Assembly: GCF_001039355.2 (NCBI RefSeq)
Contig: NW_019775547.1
Location: 41,085 to 105,084 of the forward strand
Source: Lingula anatina
Lineage: Eukaryota > Brachiopoda > Lingulata > Lingulida > Lingulidae
Direction: 5' to 3'
DNA: 64,000 nt
Shown here: piece after piece, positions 1 to 11,013 of the stretch
How the letters are laid out: the number at the start of each line of letters is the position of its first letter
Numbering within the stretch: position 1 is the first letter of the stretch
Position numbers and translations under genes: made by a program
Notes under the pieces: generated by a model
Told to the model about the DNA's origin: nothing
Seen by the model: only the letters and a program-made list of their open reading frames with translations
Database searches by the model: none

Positions 1-298
1 ATCTTCTCCGTGTGTCCATATAAGGAAAATGTCGTCAATGTATCGGACGTAGAATGTGGGTTGTTTTTGGGTCTTGCCTAGGACAGATTCTTCTAAGTTA
101 GCCATAAACAGGTTGGCGTATTGAGGGGCCATTCTTGTGCCCATGGCCGTTCCTTTTACCTGCAAAAGAAACTCGTTTTCCTTGTCGAACTGGAAATAGT
201 TGTGATTAAGTATGAAATCAGTGAGTTTTGTGATTGAATCAGGCTGAAGTTCGGTCTTATGTTTACTATTTCTTAAAGAATTTTCAAGTGCTTGGATA
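1..298 (-). mobile_element. Penelope-like retroelement reverse transcriptase fragment
   Basis: Read on the minus strand this stretch is open from about 298 to the window edge. It carries the core of a reverse transcriptase: a GTAMGTRMAPQYANLF block followed about 25 residues later by YVRYIDDIFLIW, which holds the YxDD catalytic motif. The GTxMGxxxAPxYANLFM wording is characteristic of Penelope-like elements rather than LINE or LTR enzymes. The reading frame stops at a GA microsatellite, so the 5' part of the element is missing here and the 3' part lies outside the window. The visible 99 codons contain no stop, so the copy may be fairly young. Family assignment is from motif recognition only. 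Confidence 0.8.
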
Positions 299-334
299 TA
301 GAGAGAGAGAGAGAAATGGAGAGAGAGAGAGAGA
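299..334. repeat. GA-rich microsatellite
   Basis: Interrupted run of GA dinucleotides directly abutting the 5' truncation point of the Penelope-like fragment. Confidence 0.9.
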
Positions 335-900
335 TTCGGAAGACGCGCGCACTAACACTAATTGTTCTTATCTGTCAGGGCCTGTAACACGAAAGCATTG
401 AGTATTCCGAATAGCGATATCACATAGAATCTTCAACGTATTATATGGGGCGAGTTATGGGCGAGTTATGGAATCGAGACGCTTGTGCTCGGTCGCAATG
501 CGCAATGCTTTCGAATTACGGGCCTTGTATGCCTTGAAGCTTACAAGTGCATTTTGGCCACAATGTTCACATCCATTATTTAGCAGTGATATCTTATCAC
601 AGGTCTTTTCTACATACTAAAGACACTTCTTATAAAACCAAACTGGAAAGATACAGTATCGTAACCCTTTAGTACTGTCTCTAGGATCATTAATAAGATT
701 ATATCTTATATTTTTAAAATTTATTTTACATTAACTCAACTTCATACGCACAGGCATTTACAAATCAATGGGATTATTTCTGACAGTCCAACGAAACTTG
801 GCAATTGATATCAAAGTAAGTGATAATTCATTTCACGTGTATCCTGTTTAGAACAAACCATCCCTAGTATACGGTTCCAAAAAATGTAATGATTACGTAT
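335..900. other. AT-rich intergenic sequence
   Basis: No convincing coding frame, repeat or RNA gene is seen. It is the upstream flank of the small secreted-protein gene. Confidence 0.5.
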
Positions 901-920
901 TCGTTTTGTGTTTAGGAACG

Positions 921-930
921 TTATAAAATA
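921..930 (+). promoter_or_regulatory. TATA box of the Tyr/Gly-rich gene
   Basis: The sequence TTATAAAATA lies about 95 bases upstream of the predicted start codon at 1024. Transcription would start near 950-960, giving a 5' leader of about 65-75 bases. A clear TATA box fits a strongly or tissue-specifically expressed gene; expression is inferred. Confidence 0.6.
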
Positions 931-1023
931 GCTGCCGTGATATAAGGTACATCGACGCCAGTCAAGATCGAAGTCGGCCTTTATCAGTTCGAGTTCGCAG
1001 GCGACACCTCTTTCCCCGTCAAG

Positions 1024-2732
1024 ATGATGAAGTTGATTCTACTTGCTGCTCTCCTGACCGTAGTCGCCTCTATGGGATGGGATAGTACTGGTGGAAGGTG
1101 AGGGAGTTAGAATGAGAGAGATTAAGCCTAGATTACATTTGAAACGCAGTGCCCGTATGGTGCACGTATACTGCTCGTAATACCCTTTTCGCACGGCGTC
1201 TGAGCAGAGATAGACGGTGGCTGTTAGAAATCGCACGGAATGGTACTGATTTAAGGCCATTTAATGTAGATATACTCGGCGTAGCCCGTAGCTCCTCACG
1301 ATTTCAAAAAAAAAAAAAAATCGTACGGACAATTTCATCGTACGGCGCCCGTGTAAATGGCCTTCAAATGATTAAGGGACCGTTCACATGAAAGATCTAT
1401 TTTCTAAAAATCTATTTGCGGTATCTTGTGATCAAGGTCTGTGCCCTGAATACCCCACGGCGTAATTACGGGTAGCGCGAGCCGGTTACTTCCAAAGCTG
1501 TAATTTTAATAAAAAACTGGACGAGTATGCATTTTTAATTTATTATTCTGGGAATCATCATTGTCTGATTCCAAATTTCGATTTTCTCGTGTTTTTGAAA
1601 TACTACGGGACTTGTCGAAGACATTTTTTTAAATAGTATGTTGCAGTTTTTGACTTTACAATTACATGTATTCCACAATGTCATAAAAAAGTCGTTCTCC
1701 ATGCTTCTGTTCTCGTATGCTTATTTCTCCAGAAGCCTACATTTCTACTAGTGTTGACCCTAAGCCTTATTGTTAAATTTTTATATTGAAAACCATAAGC
1801 TCTGTTTTTTATGATGCAATTTTAAGCAAGAGAATTTGAATAGTGGGGTTTTCCTGCTTCATATTCCAGTCCTTGATGATGCTTAAATAAAGATGAAACG
1901 TCGTCTTTTATATTTTGGCTCAGGACTTACTATGGTTATCAACCAGACAGATATGGATATGGTTATAAACCAGACGACTATGGCACCAGCAGCGGATATC
2001 GCAGCTACGGCTACAACAGCTATGCAGGGCAGGGGTATGACTACAGCAGAAGGAACGGATACACACAATACGTACCAAAGCCTTACTTAGGGTGAGTTTC
2101 ATGTTGAGATTTTGGTTTTGTTATATATTTAACTAGAAAAGCACTCCGAGAGAGAAGACCTCCGCCAAGGCATTGATTTTTGATTATTATTGATTATTGA
2201 TTGATCATTGAACACCACCAAAAAAATCGTCTTTTCCTCGGCCCGCTTCTGACAGTTCCTGAAAATTTCATCAAAATCGGTCAATAACTTTTTGAGTTAT
2301 GCTGATGACAGACAGACAAACAGGGGTGAAAACATTACCTCCTTGGCGGAGGTAACTATATCTTTTAACCTTGAGCGTGTATACGTGGGTTTTGCCAGCT
2401 TCAGTTTCCTAACAGCTGGTAAATAACTAGTCAAGTTGAAGAAAAATATGTAGTATGAAAATTATTTACGAGATTAACTTGCAAAACTGATATTCTTTAT
2501 TGATTTTATGTATCTTTTGTAACTGTGTTATCATCTCAATAATATTAATAAGGGCTCTACCTAGAATACGTGATTGTTCTCACAGATATATGACTAACAA
2601 ACGCTGCAGACAGAATTACATGTATATCGACTATGGTACTATCGAATATATCGTGAGCGAAACACAAAGAAGTCATCATATATGTCTTATATAATGATCA
2701 CTAAAAACAATGTTTTCTTTCATTTCAGGTAG
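1024..2732 (+). CDS. Small secreted tyrosine/glycine-rich protein, three exons
   Basis: Predicted exons are 1024-1097, 1924-2091 and 2729-2732 (stop TAG at 2730). The introns use GTGAGG/CAG and GTGAGT/CAG and join in phase, giving 81 residues. The N-terminus MMKLILLAALLTVVAS is a textbook signal peptide. The mature part is built of GY and YG units such as RYGYGYKPDDYG; about 16 of its 57 exon-2 residues are tyrosine and about 10 glycine, with several Arg/Lys and no cysteine. Such composition occurs in invertebrate shell or cuticle matrix proteins, DOPA-type adhesives and some antimicrobial peptides, and I cannot choose among them. A second acceptor AG at 2731-2732 would skip the stop and add about 20 residues ending at TGA near 2801. 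A TATA box lies upstream and a poly(A) signal downstream. No database family is recognised. Confidence 0.72.
2156..2354. mobile_element. MITE-like short inverted-repeat element in intron 2
   Basis: The ends are inverted copies of one another: ACCTCCGCCAAGG at about 2158 and CCTTGGCGGAGGT at 2342-2354. The interior reads GAAAATTTCATCAAAATCGG followed by GACAGACAGACAAAC, a wording I recognise as recurrent in many invertebrate genomes. It sits wholly inside the second intron of the Tyr/Gly-rich gene. No coding capacity. Confidence 0.65.
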
Positions 2733-2941
2733 GCGGGGTTATTGGGAAGGTCCCCTTAACGCCTTGCAGCGTGCGCCGTTGACGACATCAACCACGTGAC
2801 CTGTGCTTTATAACCGCTCTAACATATTTTACTACGTGCCTGGACGACATTTCCGATGAATAGACAAATGCAAATTTAAAACTTAATCTTATTCTTCAAA
2901 TTTCTCACAAATACTCTTCAAAATTTTGTCAGCGCTTAAGA

Positions 2942-2947
2942 AATAAA
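2942..2947 (+). promoter_or_regulatory. Poly(A) signal of the Tyr/Gly-rich gene
   Basis: AATAAA about 210 bases after the predicted stop, followed within 30 bases by a GT/T-rich stretch. It defines a 3' UTR of about 230 bases. Confidence 0.6.
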
Positions 2948-2969
2948 GCATAACACCTGTCCCAAGTTG

Positions 2970-3616
2970 TCTTTTTATCTTGCATATTAATGAAAACGTA
3001 TTGATGAATGTTTAGGGCATTTAAAACATGTTCATGCTCACATTGTGTTTCGGTTGTTGTATTTCATAACAATCAAGCGTCAACTCGTTTTCAGTAACAC
3101 ATGCAATTACAGATTCTAAGTTAAGTTTAGTTCGAGGGTCATCATAAAGATGGTGCCACAACTGGAAATAGCATTAGAGCTAAGGGTACAATATATTAAT
3201 CATCATCATTTTTGGAAGATTTTCAGTGCCAGCCCGAAAATAACAACTTCAGTTCCCCCATTATAAATTTTACAGAATTAAGTTTCAAATTTTAACAAGT
3301 TTCACAAGTGATCAGCATCTTCTCAAAGATGGACCCGTCTTTATGGTGAATCAGTTTTCACGTAATTTAACTTTTTGAGCAATTTCAAAACAAACAGATT
3401 CAGAACTTTGCTTATCTTGAGTCTTAAAGTTTATATTAGCTTTGTTATTTATATGTTGAGTTGGTTCCGCACGGTGTAACTGTCCTGTTTATCTAGAGCG
3501 TTCCTCACAACCTGATTCTGCACCCCCGTTTCTGAATTATGGACCCTGTTGATGAAGGTTACACCATTTATCGACCCGTTTAATTATTTTTGAATTTCAC
3601 TTTTGTTCTAGATAAA
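2970..3616. other. AT-rich sequence without recognised features
   Basis: Nothing supportable is seen between the end of the small gene and the left terminus of the Tc1-like element. Confidence 0.5.
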
Positions 3617-3618
3617 TA

Positions 3619-5248
3619 CACTGATGCTCATAAGTTAAGCAACACTTTCTTATTTCTCAAATTTCTCAACAACCAAAATTTTTATTGAGGCAAAATTAGT
3701 ACAGTAGCTGACCGTGACATTAGAGTACTATTTACTGTTGGACACGATAGAATATGCAATGGGGGTGCCACTTGCGAAAAACACAGTTTGGCCATGCCAT
3801 GAGGAGCTTCCAGTTAGGCTAGTTTCATGGGCACAATTTGTTATTTTGGACCAACCAATGGTTAGAAGAGGACTCAACGAGGTAATCAGATGGCAAATAA
3901 TGGGAAGCCATCGTGCTGGGGTGCCAAAGAGACAGATTGCAAGGCAACAAAGAGTAGCACCAAGTGAAGTGTCCAAGCTGGTAGCAAAATGGCGCCAAAC
4001 TCATCATGTATTGGACAAGCCTCTTTCTGGTAGACCAGTATTAAACCGACGCAAAAGATGAAGATATCTGGTTCGATTATGCCACCAGGACCAGTTCATA
4101 TCAGCCAAACAACCGAGGAACATCTGGCTTGGATTAGGAAGGGCTCGAATCAGAAGGTAAACAGTCAACAGGCATCTTTTAGAAGCTGAACTTCCATCTA
4201 AAAGACCTCGTCAAAAGTCACAGTTGACCAACAGACACAAGCAAATGAGATTGACATGAGCCAGATACGGAGAAAGATGGACTCTCAGGACTGGGCGAAA
4301 GGTCCTGTGGACTGAGGAGACCATGATTCACTTTGATGTATGCAGATGGTCGGCTAGGCGTCTGGAGACGTCCAAAACAAGCGTTTCAGGATGATTGAGT
4401 TCTTCTGCGTGTTCAGGGTGGTGGAGTGTCCGTCATAGTATGGTGGGGTTTCTAATATGATGAAACATTGCCACGTACGTCATTCAAAGGAAGTACCCTG
4501 GTCAACAATACAGAGACGAAACACCATTGGGGAGCATACAATCACACATTCAAGCAAATCCAGGAAGAAAAATCATTTTGGTGCAGGACAATGCGCCCAT
4601 CCAGAAAGCATGGTCCGTGCAAGACGCGCAACTACAGCACGATATCCAGCATTTGGATTGACCTGCATATTTACCAATTCTCAATGTAATCGAACATGCT
4701 TAGGATATGATTGACAGGGCAGTAAATGAGAGGCAACCTTCAGTTAGAAACATTAGAGAGCTCCAGCAGGCAGTAAATGAAGAATGGAACCTGCTCCCAA
4801 AGCAAGATTGGCAGAATTTGGTGGCAAAATGCATGAGACAATGTGAAGCTATTGTTCAAAACAAGGGAAGGCACACCCGATATTTATTGCATAATAGACG
4901 ATTAATCGTCTATTATCTACAGTCTTCTTTTATTAAAACCAATTCTTAGATGATCGAACTTTATTTTTTCATAATAAGCTGTTTTAATCAGCACGTACTG
5001 TTTGCTGTGTGAGCATACTTTTTTGACACATGGTTTGGCGTATTTTAGTACCGTTTGGTTAATTAAGTTATTTTGATTATTACAATAAGCTATGTGGTGT
5101 ACTTCTTTAACCGAAATATTCAACTTGAATAAGTTATTTATAAAATATGAAAGAAATATGCATTATCCCACCAACAAATGAAATAATGATCATGATAGAA
5201 GAAACTTTTGAAAAAATCGGGGTGTTGCTTAACTTATGAGCATCAGTG
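3619..5248 (+). mobile_element. Tc1-like DNA transposon, degenerate
   Basis: The element is about 1.63 kb and is bounded by inverted repeats of about 28 bases: CACTGATGCTCATAAGTTAA at the left and its complement ending at 5248. Both ends are flanked by TA, the target-site duplication expected of the Tc1/mariner superfamily. Length, termini and the internal transposase relic all agree. The copy cannot code for a working enzyme. Confidence 0.9.
3858..4903 (+). pseudogene. Broken Tc1-like transposase
   Basis: An N-terminal helix-turn-helix region is readable from the Met at 3858 (residues like IARQQRVAPSEVSKLVAKW, then a GRPV hook-like motif) up to a TGA at 4059. Further segments follow in changing frames. 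A stretch with KVLWTEETMIHFD near 4300 matches the second catalytic region, with Glu where Asp is usual, and VQDNAP followed by DWPA and IEH near 4580-4700 matches the third. The C-terminal RQCEAIVQNKGRHTRY completes it. Several stops and frameshifts show long inactivity. It would have acted as a DDE cut-and-paste recombinase. Confidence 0.85.
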
Positions 5249-5251
5249 TAT

Positions 5252-6320
5252 ACTGTTTTATTGACTATGCCAAGCAAAACACGACTGCAAACACAGTGGC
5301 ATTTTGGCAGGTTGCCAACATTTTTCATCCCAATATATATTTTGCTGAAATCCAGATGACGTCATATTTAAAGTCGGTGACCACTATCATCTTGTCGGTC
5401 ACCACTGTCACTTTCGCGCGCATTGAGAAAAAAAAACTGCACCATTTTCTTTCTGACCAGCCAGTCTTTAAAATCCTATTTCTTCACGAGGGTCTGGCTT
5501 TGAACGACGTCCTGAAATCGTGAAACCTTGTACGAATTACCATCGAACGTTTTGAAAGAAGACTCTTAATTATCTTTTTCTTTCATCGAGCCTTGAGGGT
5601 ATTGCCTCAGAATAAAAAAGTAGTCAAACTTGTTGAATTTATCAGTTTTCAAAGTTCTTCACGTTCTCACGTGCTTTTTGGGGCTTTCGTTTTCCTGAGT
5701 CTCTCGTCTTTGCACATTGCAGCAGATGGCATGTACAAGTCACAATCTACCCCGGCATCAGCACTAACACAATCTACTCAACTTTACGATTTTTAACAAA
5801 GTATGCAACATTGTCCTTCATGAGGGTAAATTAAAAAATTACAGCAGTATAATTTAAATGCAGTGCTGAATGTACGTATTGAACTTACATGTATACATGT
5901 ACTATAGCGTATCTGTGGCGGGCTGACGTACAACCTTTCTAAACGTAACTCAACGTGACTGGCGGGTCGCACCTTGGCTCAGTAAGACCCTGCTTAACTT
6001 GGTTGTGACAACAATGGACTTCAGTCATGCGCTCAAGACATGTTCTCGACCGTTTCATCACGGTCTGTATTCTCAACCGCCGGAGGTATATTTGTCGCTG
6101 AACATGTAGTTGACGTCCTTAAAAGCAACGAATAATGTTTTCTTTTTCGAATTTTTTTAAAACAAACTATAGCTCTCGCAGTACTAGTGTTTGTGGTCTC
6201 AGTTTTCCAATGCAAAGGTGTACAGGGAAAGTGTGGACCACGAGCGCTATAATATTTGTTTTCCATGACCTTCTGTTCTTTAACTATTTAAAACATGTTA
6301 AAATGTGTTAATTGTGTATT
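5252..6320. other. Sequence without recognised features
   Basis: Short open stretches occur (for example 5236-5523 and 5593-5796) but show no domain, splice or codon signal that would make them genes. Confidence 0.5.
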
Positions 6321-6322
6321 TA

Positions 6323-7275
6323 ACGTAGGACTAGTTTTAATCTCCATTGCAGCCCCCAGAGCAGTGAAATAGGTCAACTTCACAAACATCTAATTAATTG
6401 ATAATGTGATCTGAGCGCTTCGTCGGTAAAATATATCCAATTTTGGACTCAAGTATTATCAGCAGCTTCATTAAAGCTTGCTATGGTAAATGTAGATAAA
6501 CAGCCCGATTATAAAACTTTTCCATCAGCCTTTTCGCTTAAATTTCAGTTGAGCTTGTCACATCGAAATTACATGAAAGGTTTCAGACATGCAAAAAAGA
6601 GAAAAGCAAAAACATAGAATTGTATACAATATAATAAATCCTTTATTAACAAGGACAGTTGATATGACTAAAATAAGAAACAGCTTATCCAAATCATTTA
6701 AAATACTTTCAATGGCGAATATATAAAATAAAATTCACTTTAATCCCCAAAATCATATTTTCAATGACCAATGATATAATTCGTTTATAATAATAACCCC
6801 AGCCATTTTATTTAAAAAAAAAACGAAACTACCCACTTCTATCACACATCTCGCTTGACTTAGAAGTGCGGCACTTTTTCTATTTCTAGACTGATAAAAG
6901 ATCGTATATGTAAATTTATAATTAAGCCTACTACTTATTTTCATGCTCTGAAAGTCAGAATAAAATGCACATACGAATTTATAAATATATCTAATTGTGT
7001 TTCAATTTCTAATATAACAATTTTGTCAAAATAATATGCCACTATGCACAACTGAACATGTACATTAACATCTTATTGTGTATCAATATAATAAATATAT
7101 AATATATAATAAAAACATATACATGTATATAAATAGGCCGTAACAGTGTGCACGGAAACCAGGAAAATGTGACTATGTACTTTCCAAATTATACATGTGG
7201 TTGTTTTCCGGCTGATAATACATGTGAATATCAGTTTTACAAGTCGATGCTCTGTTTACAAAGTCAGCATGCAAG
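6323..7275 (+). repeat. Dispersed repeat, copy 1
   Basis: About 0.95 kb that aligns, in the same orientation, with 43606-44545. Shared landmarks in order are AGTTGAGCTTGTCACAT, AACAGCTTATCCAAA, ATGCTCTGAAAGT, GCACAACTGAAC and GGTTGTTTTCCGGCTGATAA. The copies carry numerous substitutions and small indels. No coding frame or terminal repeats are obvious, so the class of element is unknown. Confidence 0.75.
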
Positions 7276-7279
7276 AGGG

Positions 7280-10085
7280 CACTTTATGTGGCACGATTTT
7301 AACTACTGCGTCACAATGTGTTCAGTCGATAATATAACGTAGGCCTACATGTAGGGCCTATATGTTCAAACTCGTTATACAATGTCATGGCCAGAAATGC
7401 GCAGCATTCACGCGATACGCGAAGGCGCTACAGTAGGGCTTCACGTGACTCAACTTGCCAATCACAGCACAACAATGGCATCGCACACAGACTCTGTGAT
7501 AAGTGCTCAGCCCATTGTCAAGTAGTGTTAGTTCATGGTAACAAGCGTCTGACATGTGTAGAGGAGTTTATTGTAATATATATTGTTCTTATTGTTACAT
7601 TATTAAATCTAACTCTGTATCCAAGTAGTAACTATACTGTACCAAGTCAGGTACTACAGTACTGATGATGTGCAGAGGTCATATATTCCAGAATAAGCCA
7701 TTACCGCTAATTTATAACTTTAATTTTGTTTAATATGTTATTCATGAAAGAGTTAATGAAAGATTATTTTAATTTGTAAAATCGTGATCTTATTCTTTTT
7801 ATATTCAAATAATTGAATAATGTGGGTAAAATTGGTCTTCCACTTCTTATTTGCATTTTTCCTTTACTACAAGATTATTTTGGAACAGTTGCAGCATTAA
7901 AATTTAAAATAAATAGCAATCTGAAAGAAGAATTTTGCATTATTATTAAATGATGATAGGAATTTTGGATTAAGAGATTAGTTAAATACTGAGTAGTGAT
8001 ATTGTCAGTCAATTTATGTAGAATCTGATAATATAATTGAAAATACTGATTGAATTCTTGGCCTTGCACTGGGCAGTTTCACATTTGTGCCAAGTGCTTT
8101 TTTGGACTCCATTGTACAGTGGTAAAAGTTCTTCAATTGCCATGAAAGTTTTTTAATCAGACTCTGTATGGTGCTGCTATCTGCTGGTGCAATCGGCAAC
8201 GAATTAGTTTGCCTTGGTTTCTGAGTGAATCTACCGTCTAAAATCACTATTTCTGAAAATATGTGCGTTTTGCTGAGGGTAGGCTAGGCAATACACGGCA
8301 AACTTCTTAGTACATGTGTACAACAGAATTTGTTTAAAAACCCTAGCGATATTTGGTCAGGAGTTGCTTGAAGTATAGCACATCGTTGCTGTCTATCGGC
8401 ATCAGGCCGTTAGTTTGTCAATTATCAAGAATTACCCACGAATCGCGAACCCATTCATTTCCCTATGGCAATCTAGCAACTCATTAAAAGTGCACGCATG
8501 CGCAGTGGGCTAAGCGTGACGTCATGCAGTGCATTTCTGGGGATGATATAGTACCACCACTGTCATAGTCAGATGATACAGCTATGTACATTCAAAACGT
8601 AAGCCTATTATATACATGTAGTATATTATATATCTAATCGTTTATAACAGTGTTGTGATACTGATTACAAAGAATAATATGCAACAAATAACTAAACAGT
8701 CGTCTCTAAAGATTTCAGCTCAAAATTAACTCATGTATCTTTCAATCGTTATATTGCTCGCATACTTCAAATAAATTGTCACTACTTGTGTAGGTACACT
8801 TGAACTTACATTCTTATACTTCATGCGGTAATTTAGCTATTGATAAAATGTATATGTGCATTACTCAGTCCACTAGTTACTGGTTCTCACTTAAAATGCA
8901 TTCCGCTATTTACACTCCAACAACGAGGAACAGGGTTTAATACGCACTGCATGTCTAATACACACTGCATGTCTCAGAACAGATAAGATACATGTAACTT
9001 CAGTAGTCGGCTGAGGCGAATTGGGGGGGAGGGGGAGGGTTCTATCAATTTCTACAGTGTGCCTTGTCTGCGCCTTGAAATACCTCGGACAATATTAAAT
9101 GATACCGAAACTTTTAATGAGAGCATTTTTTTAAGTCTCTCTTTGAAGGGTTATCATGGAAAACTTGATTCCCCCCATCCTGGACCAACCCCCTTTGAAT
9201 CCAGTCTCTACTACCTAAATGCAAATATTAATAAAGCAGCTATCCTTGCAAGGTTTAAACAGGATCTCCTCCACTTAATGCGGTGCCAATCTGGACCAAA
9301 CTTTTTTTTTTAATTTAAAATTTTGACTTAAGTCCGTTTTTTAAATTGTCGCCTACAATCTAATGTAAACGGCGTGAGTGAAACCTAATAACATGAAAAG
9401 GTATGGCGTATACTAAATGAATATGTCAAACACATAAAAAACCTTTAAATGCATGGAGCATGTGAGGTTAGAAAAAGAAGTTTACAGGTTTTAAAAACAG
9501 CATAAGACAATGCTACATAAATACCGCATGTCCATACCAATGTCTACATGGCTATTTGACTTAAAGAAAAAAAAAACTTACAGTATTTAACACAAATATC
9601 ACTCGCTCGGCTAGAATGACAAATTTAACTAAGGTGATGTGAATTTGATTTACTTCACTATTTTCTTCAATAAACTGTTTGCTAACATTAATTAAGCAGA
9701 AAAACTAGTGATTGGAGCCCAATCTGTTTAAATTGCAAATACAGTTGATAAAATTACCCCCTTTTACCATTTGCTGAAAGAGAGTCATCACGGATTTTAA
9801 ATGACACCACATAAAATCTGGCTATTTTGATCCCTGAGATAATAAATGTTTTCGATGTATACAGTTCAGAGCATGTGTACAATCCCAAGTCAAAAGTGGA
9901 GAATCAGTCAAGCTGAACTTTCGAATATTCACATTTAAGCGGCCTTTTAAGTATTTATATCTAAATAACTCTGATACTGCAAGTTGGATAATTTAGTGTT
10001 TGAATCAGCAAAGGCAAATGATATTATCATTATATCGGTTTGTTTCATTTGCTTCTTATCTGCTAACAAAAATGCAATTTTGTTG
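7280..10085. other. AT-rich intergenic sequence
   Basis: No gene is supported. It contains poly-G/A and poly-T runs (about 9020-9035 and 9302-9312) and scattered short open frames without recognisable content. Confidence 0.5.
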
Positions 10086-10089
10086 TATA

Positions 10090-10525
10090 CAGATATATTA
10101 TATACAGTAAACTTCTGGCTACCTGCAGTATCATTTCTGTTTTGAAATCAACAGCTATATACATATTATAAATAGTAGACTGTATTCTTCTTGTAGCATC
10201 AATTCTGTTATGTCTACGGATATTATATACAGTGAACTTCAGTCTACCTGTAGCATCGATTCTGTATATCTACAGATCTATAGATCTATACATATTATAT
10301 ATAGAAATCATCAGTCCACTTGTAGTATCAATTCTGCTATGTCTATAGATATATACATATAATATACAGTGAACTTCAGTCTCATTTCTGTTATGTCTAC
10401 GGATATATACATATTATATACAGTAAACTTCAGTCTACCTGTAGTATCAATTCTGTTATGTCTATAGATGTATACATATAATATACAGTGAACTTCAGTC
10501 TACATGTAGCATCAATTCTACAGAT
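10090..10525. repeat. Minisatellite with a unit of about 65 bp
   Basis: About six degenerate copies of a unit containing ACAGTGAACTTCAGTCTACC, then TGTAGTATCAATTCTG and TATGTCTATAGATATA. Two adjacent copies of CAGT(A/G)AACTTCAGTCTAC near 10421 and 10486 give the 65-base period. Some copies are shortened. Confidence 0.8.
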
Positions 10526-10749
10526 ATAATGTGAAGTGTTCATCCCCTTCACGGCAGGTGGAAGGCTGTGGCGAAGACCGCAGCACACCTAGGAAACAGG
10601 ATAAAATACAATATACTTAGATACAATATGATACAATATCTTACACATGTATACTGGTATAATAAAAGTTGTATGCATATGTGATCATTACATTCTTCGG
10701 GAAAACCTTTATATAGCAAAAAAGTCGTCTCCATATACTGCAGCATAGT

Positions 10750-10915
10750 GCAATAATATTTACAGGTAAAGTATTGCGCAATATATACAGGTATGGCAGC
10801 GTACAAATATACAGTTAAGGCATTGCACAATATATGCAGGTGTGACATCGTACATTATATACATGTATGACATTGTACAATGTATTCATGTATGACACTG
10901 CACAATATATACGCG
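10750..10915. repeat. Short tandem repeat with a unit of about 29-30 bp
   Basis: About five degenerate copies of CATTGCACAATATATACAGG followed by a TATGGCA-like stretch. Lies just downstream of the ROCO gene's stop codon, possibly inside its 3' UTR. Confidence 0.65.
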
Positions 10916-11013
10916 GTAGTTGCTCATGGGTGACATGGTCATCGTTTGTGAGATATCTATATTGAGATAAATGCTTAACTTTACATGTTCAAGTGCCTGC
11001 ATACCTTATATAA

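Noticed and set aside
3728..3976. Minus-strand open frame within the Tc1-like element
   Set aside because: Shadow of the transposase helix-turn-helix region on the opposite strand.
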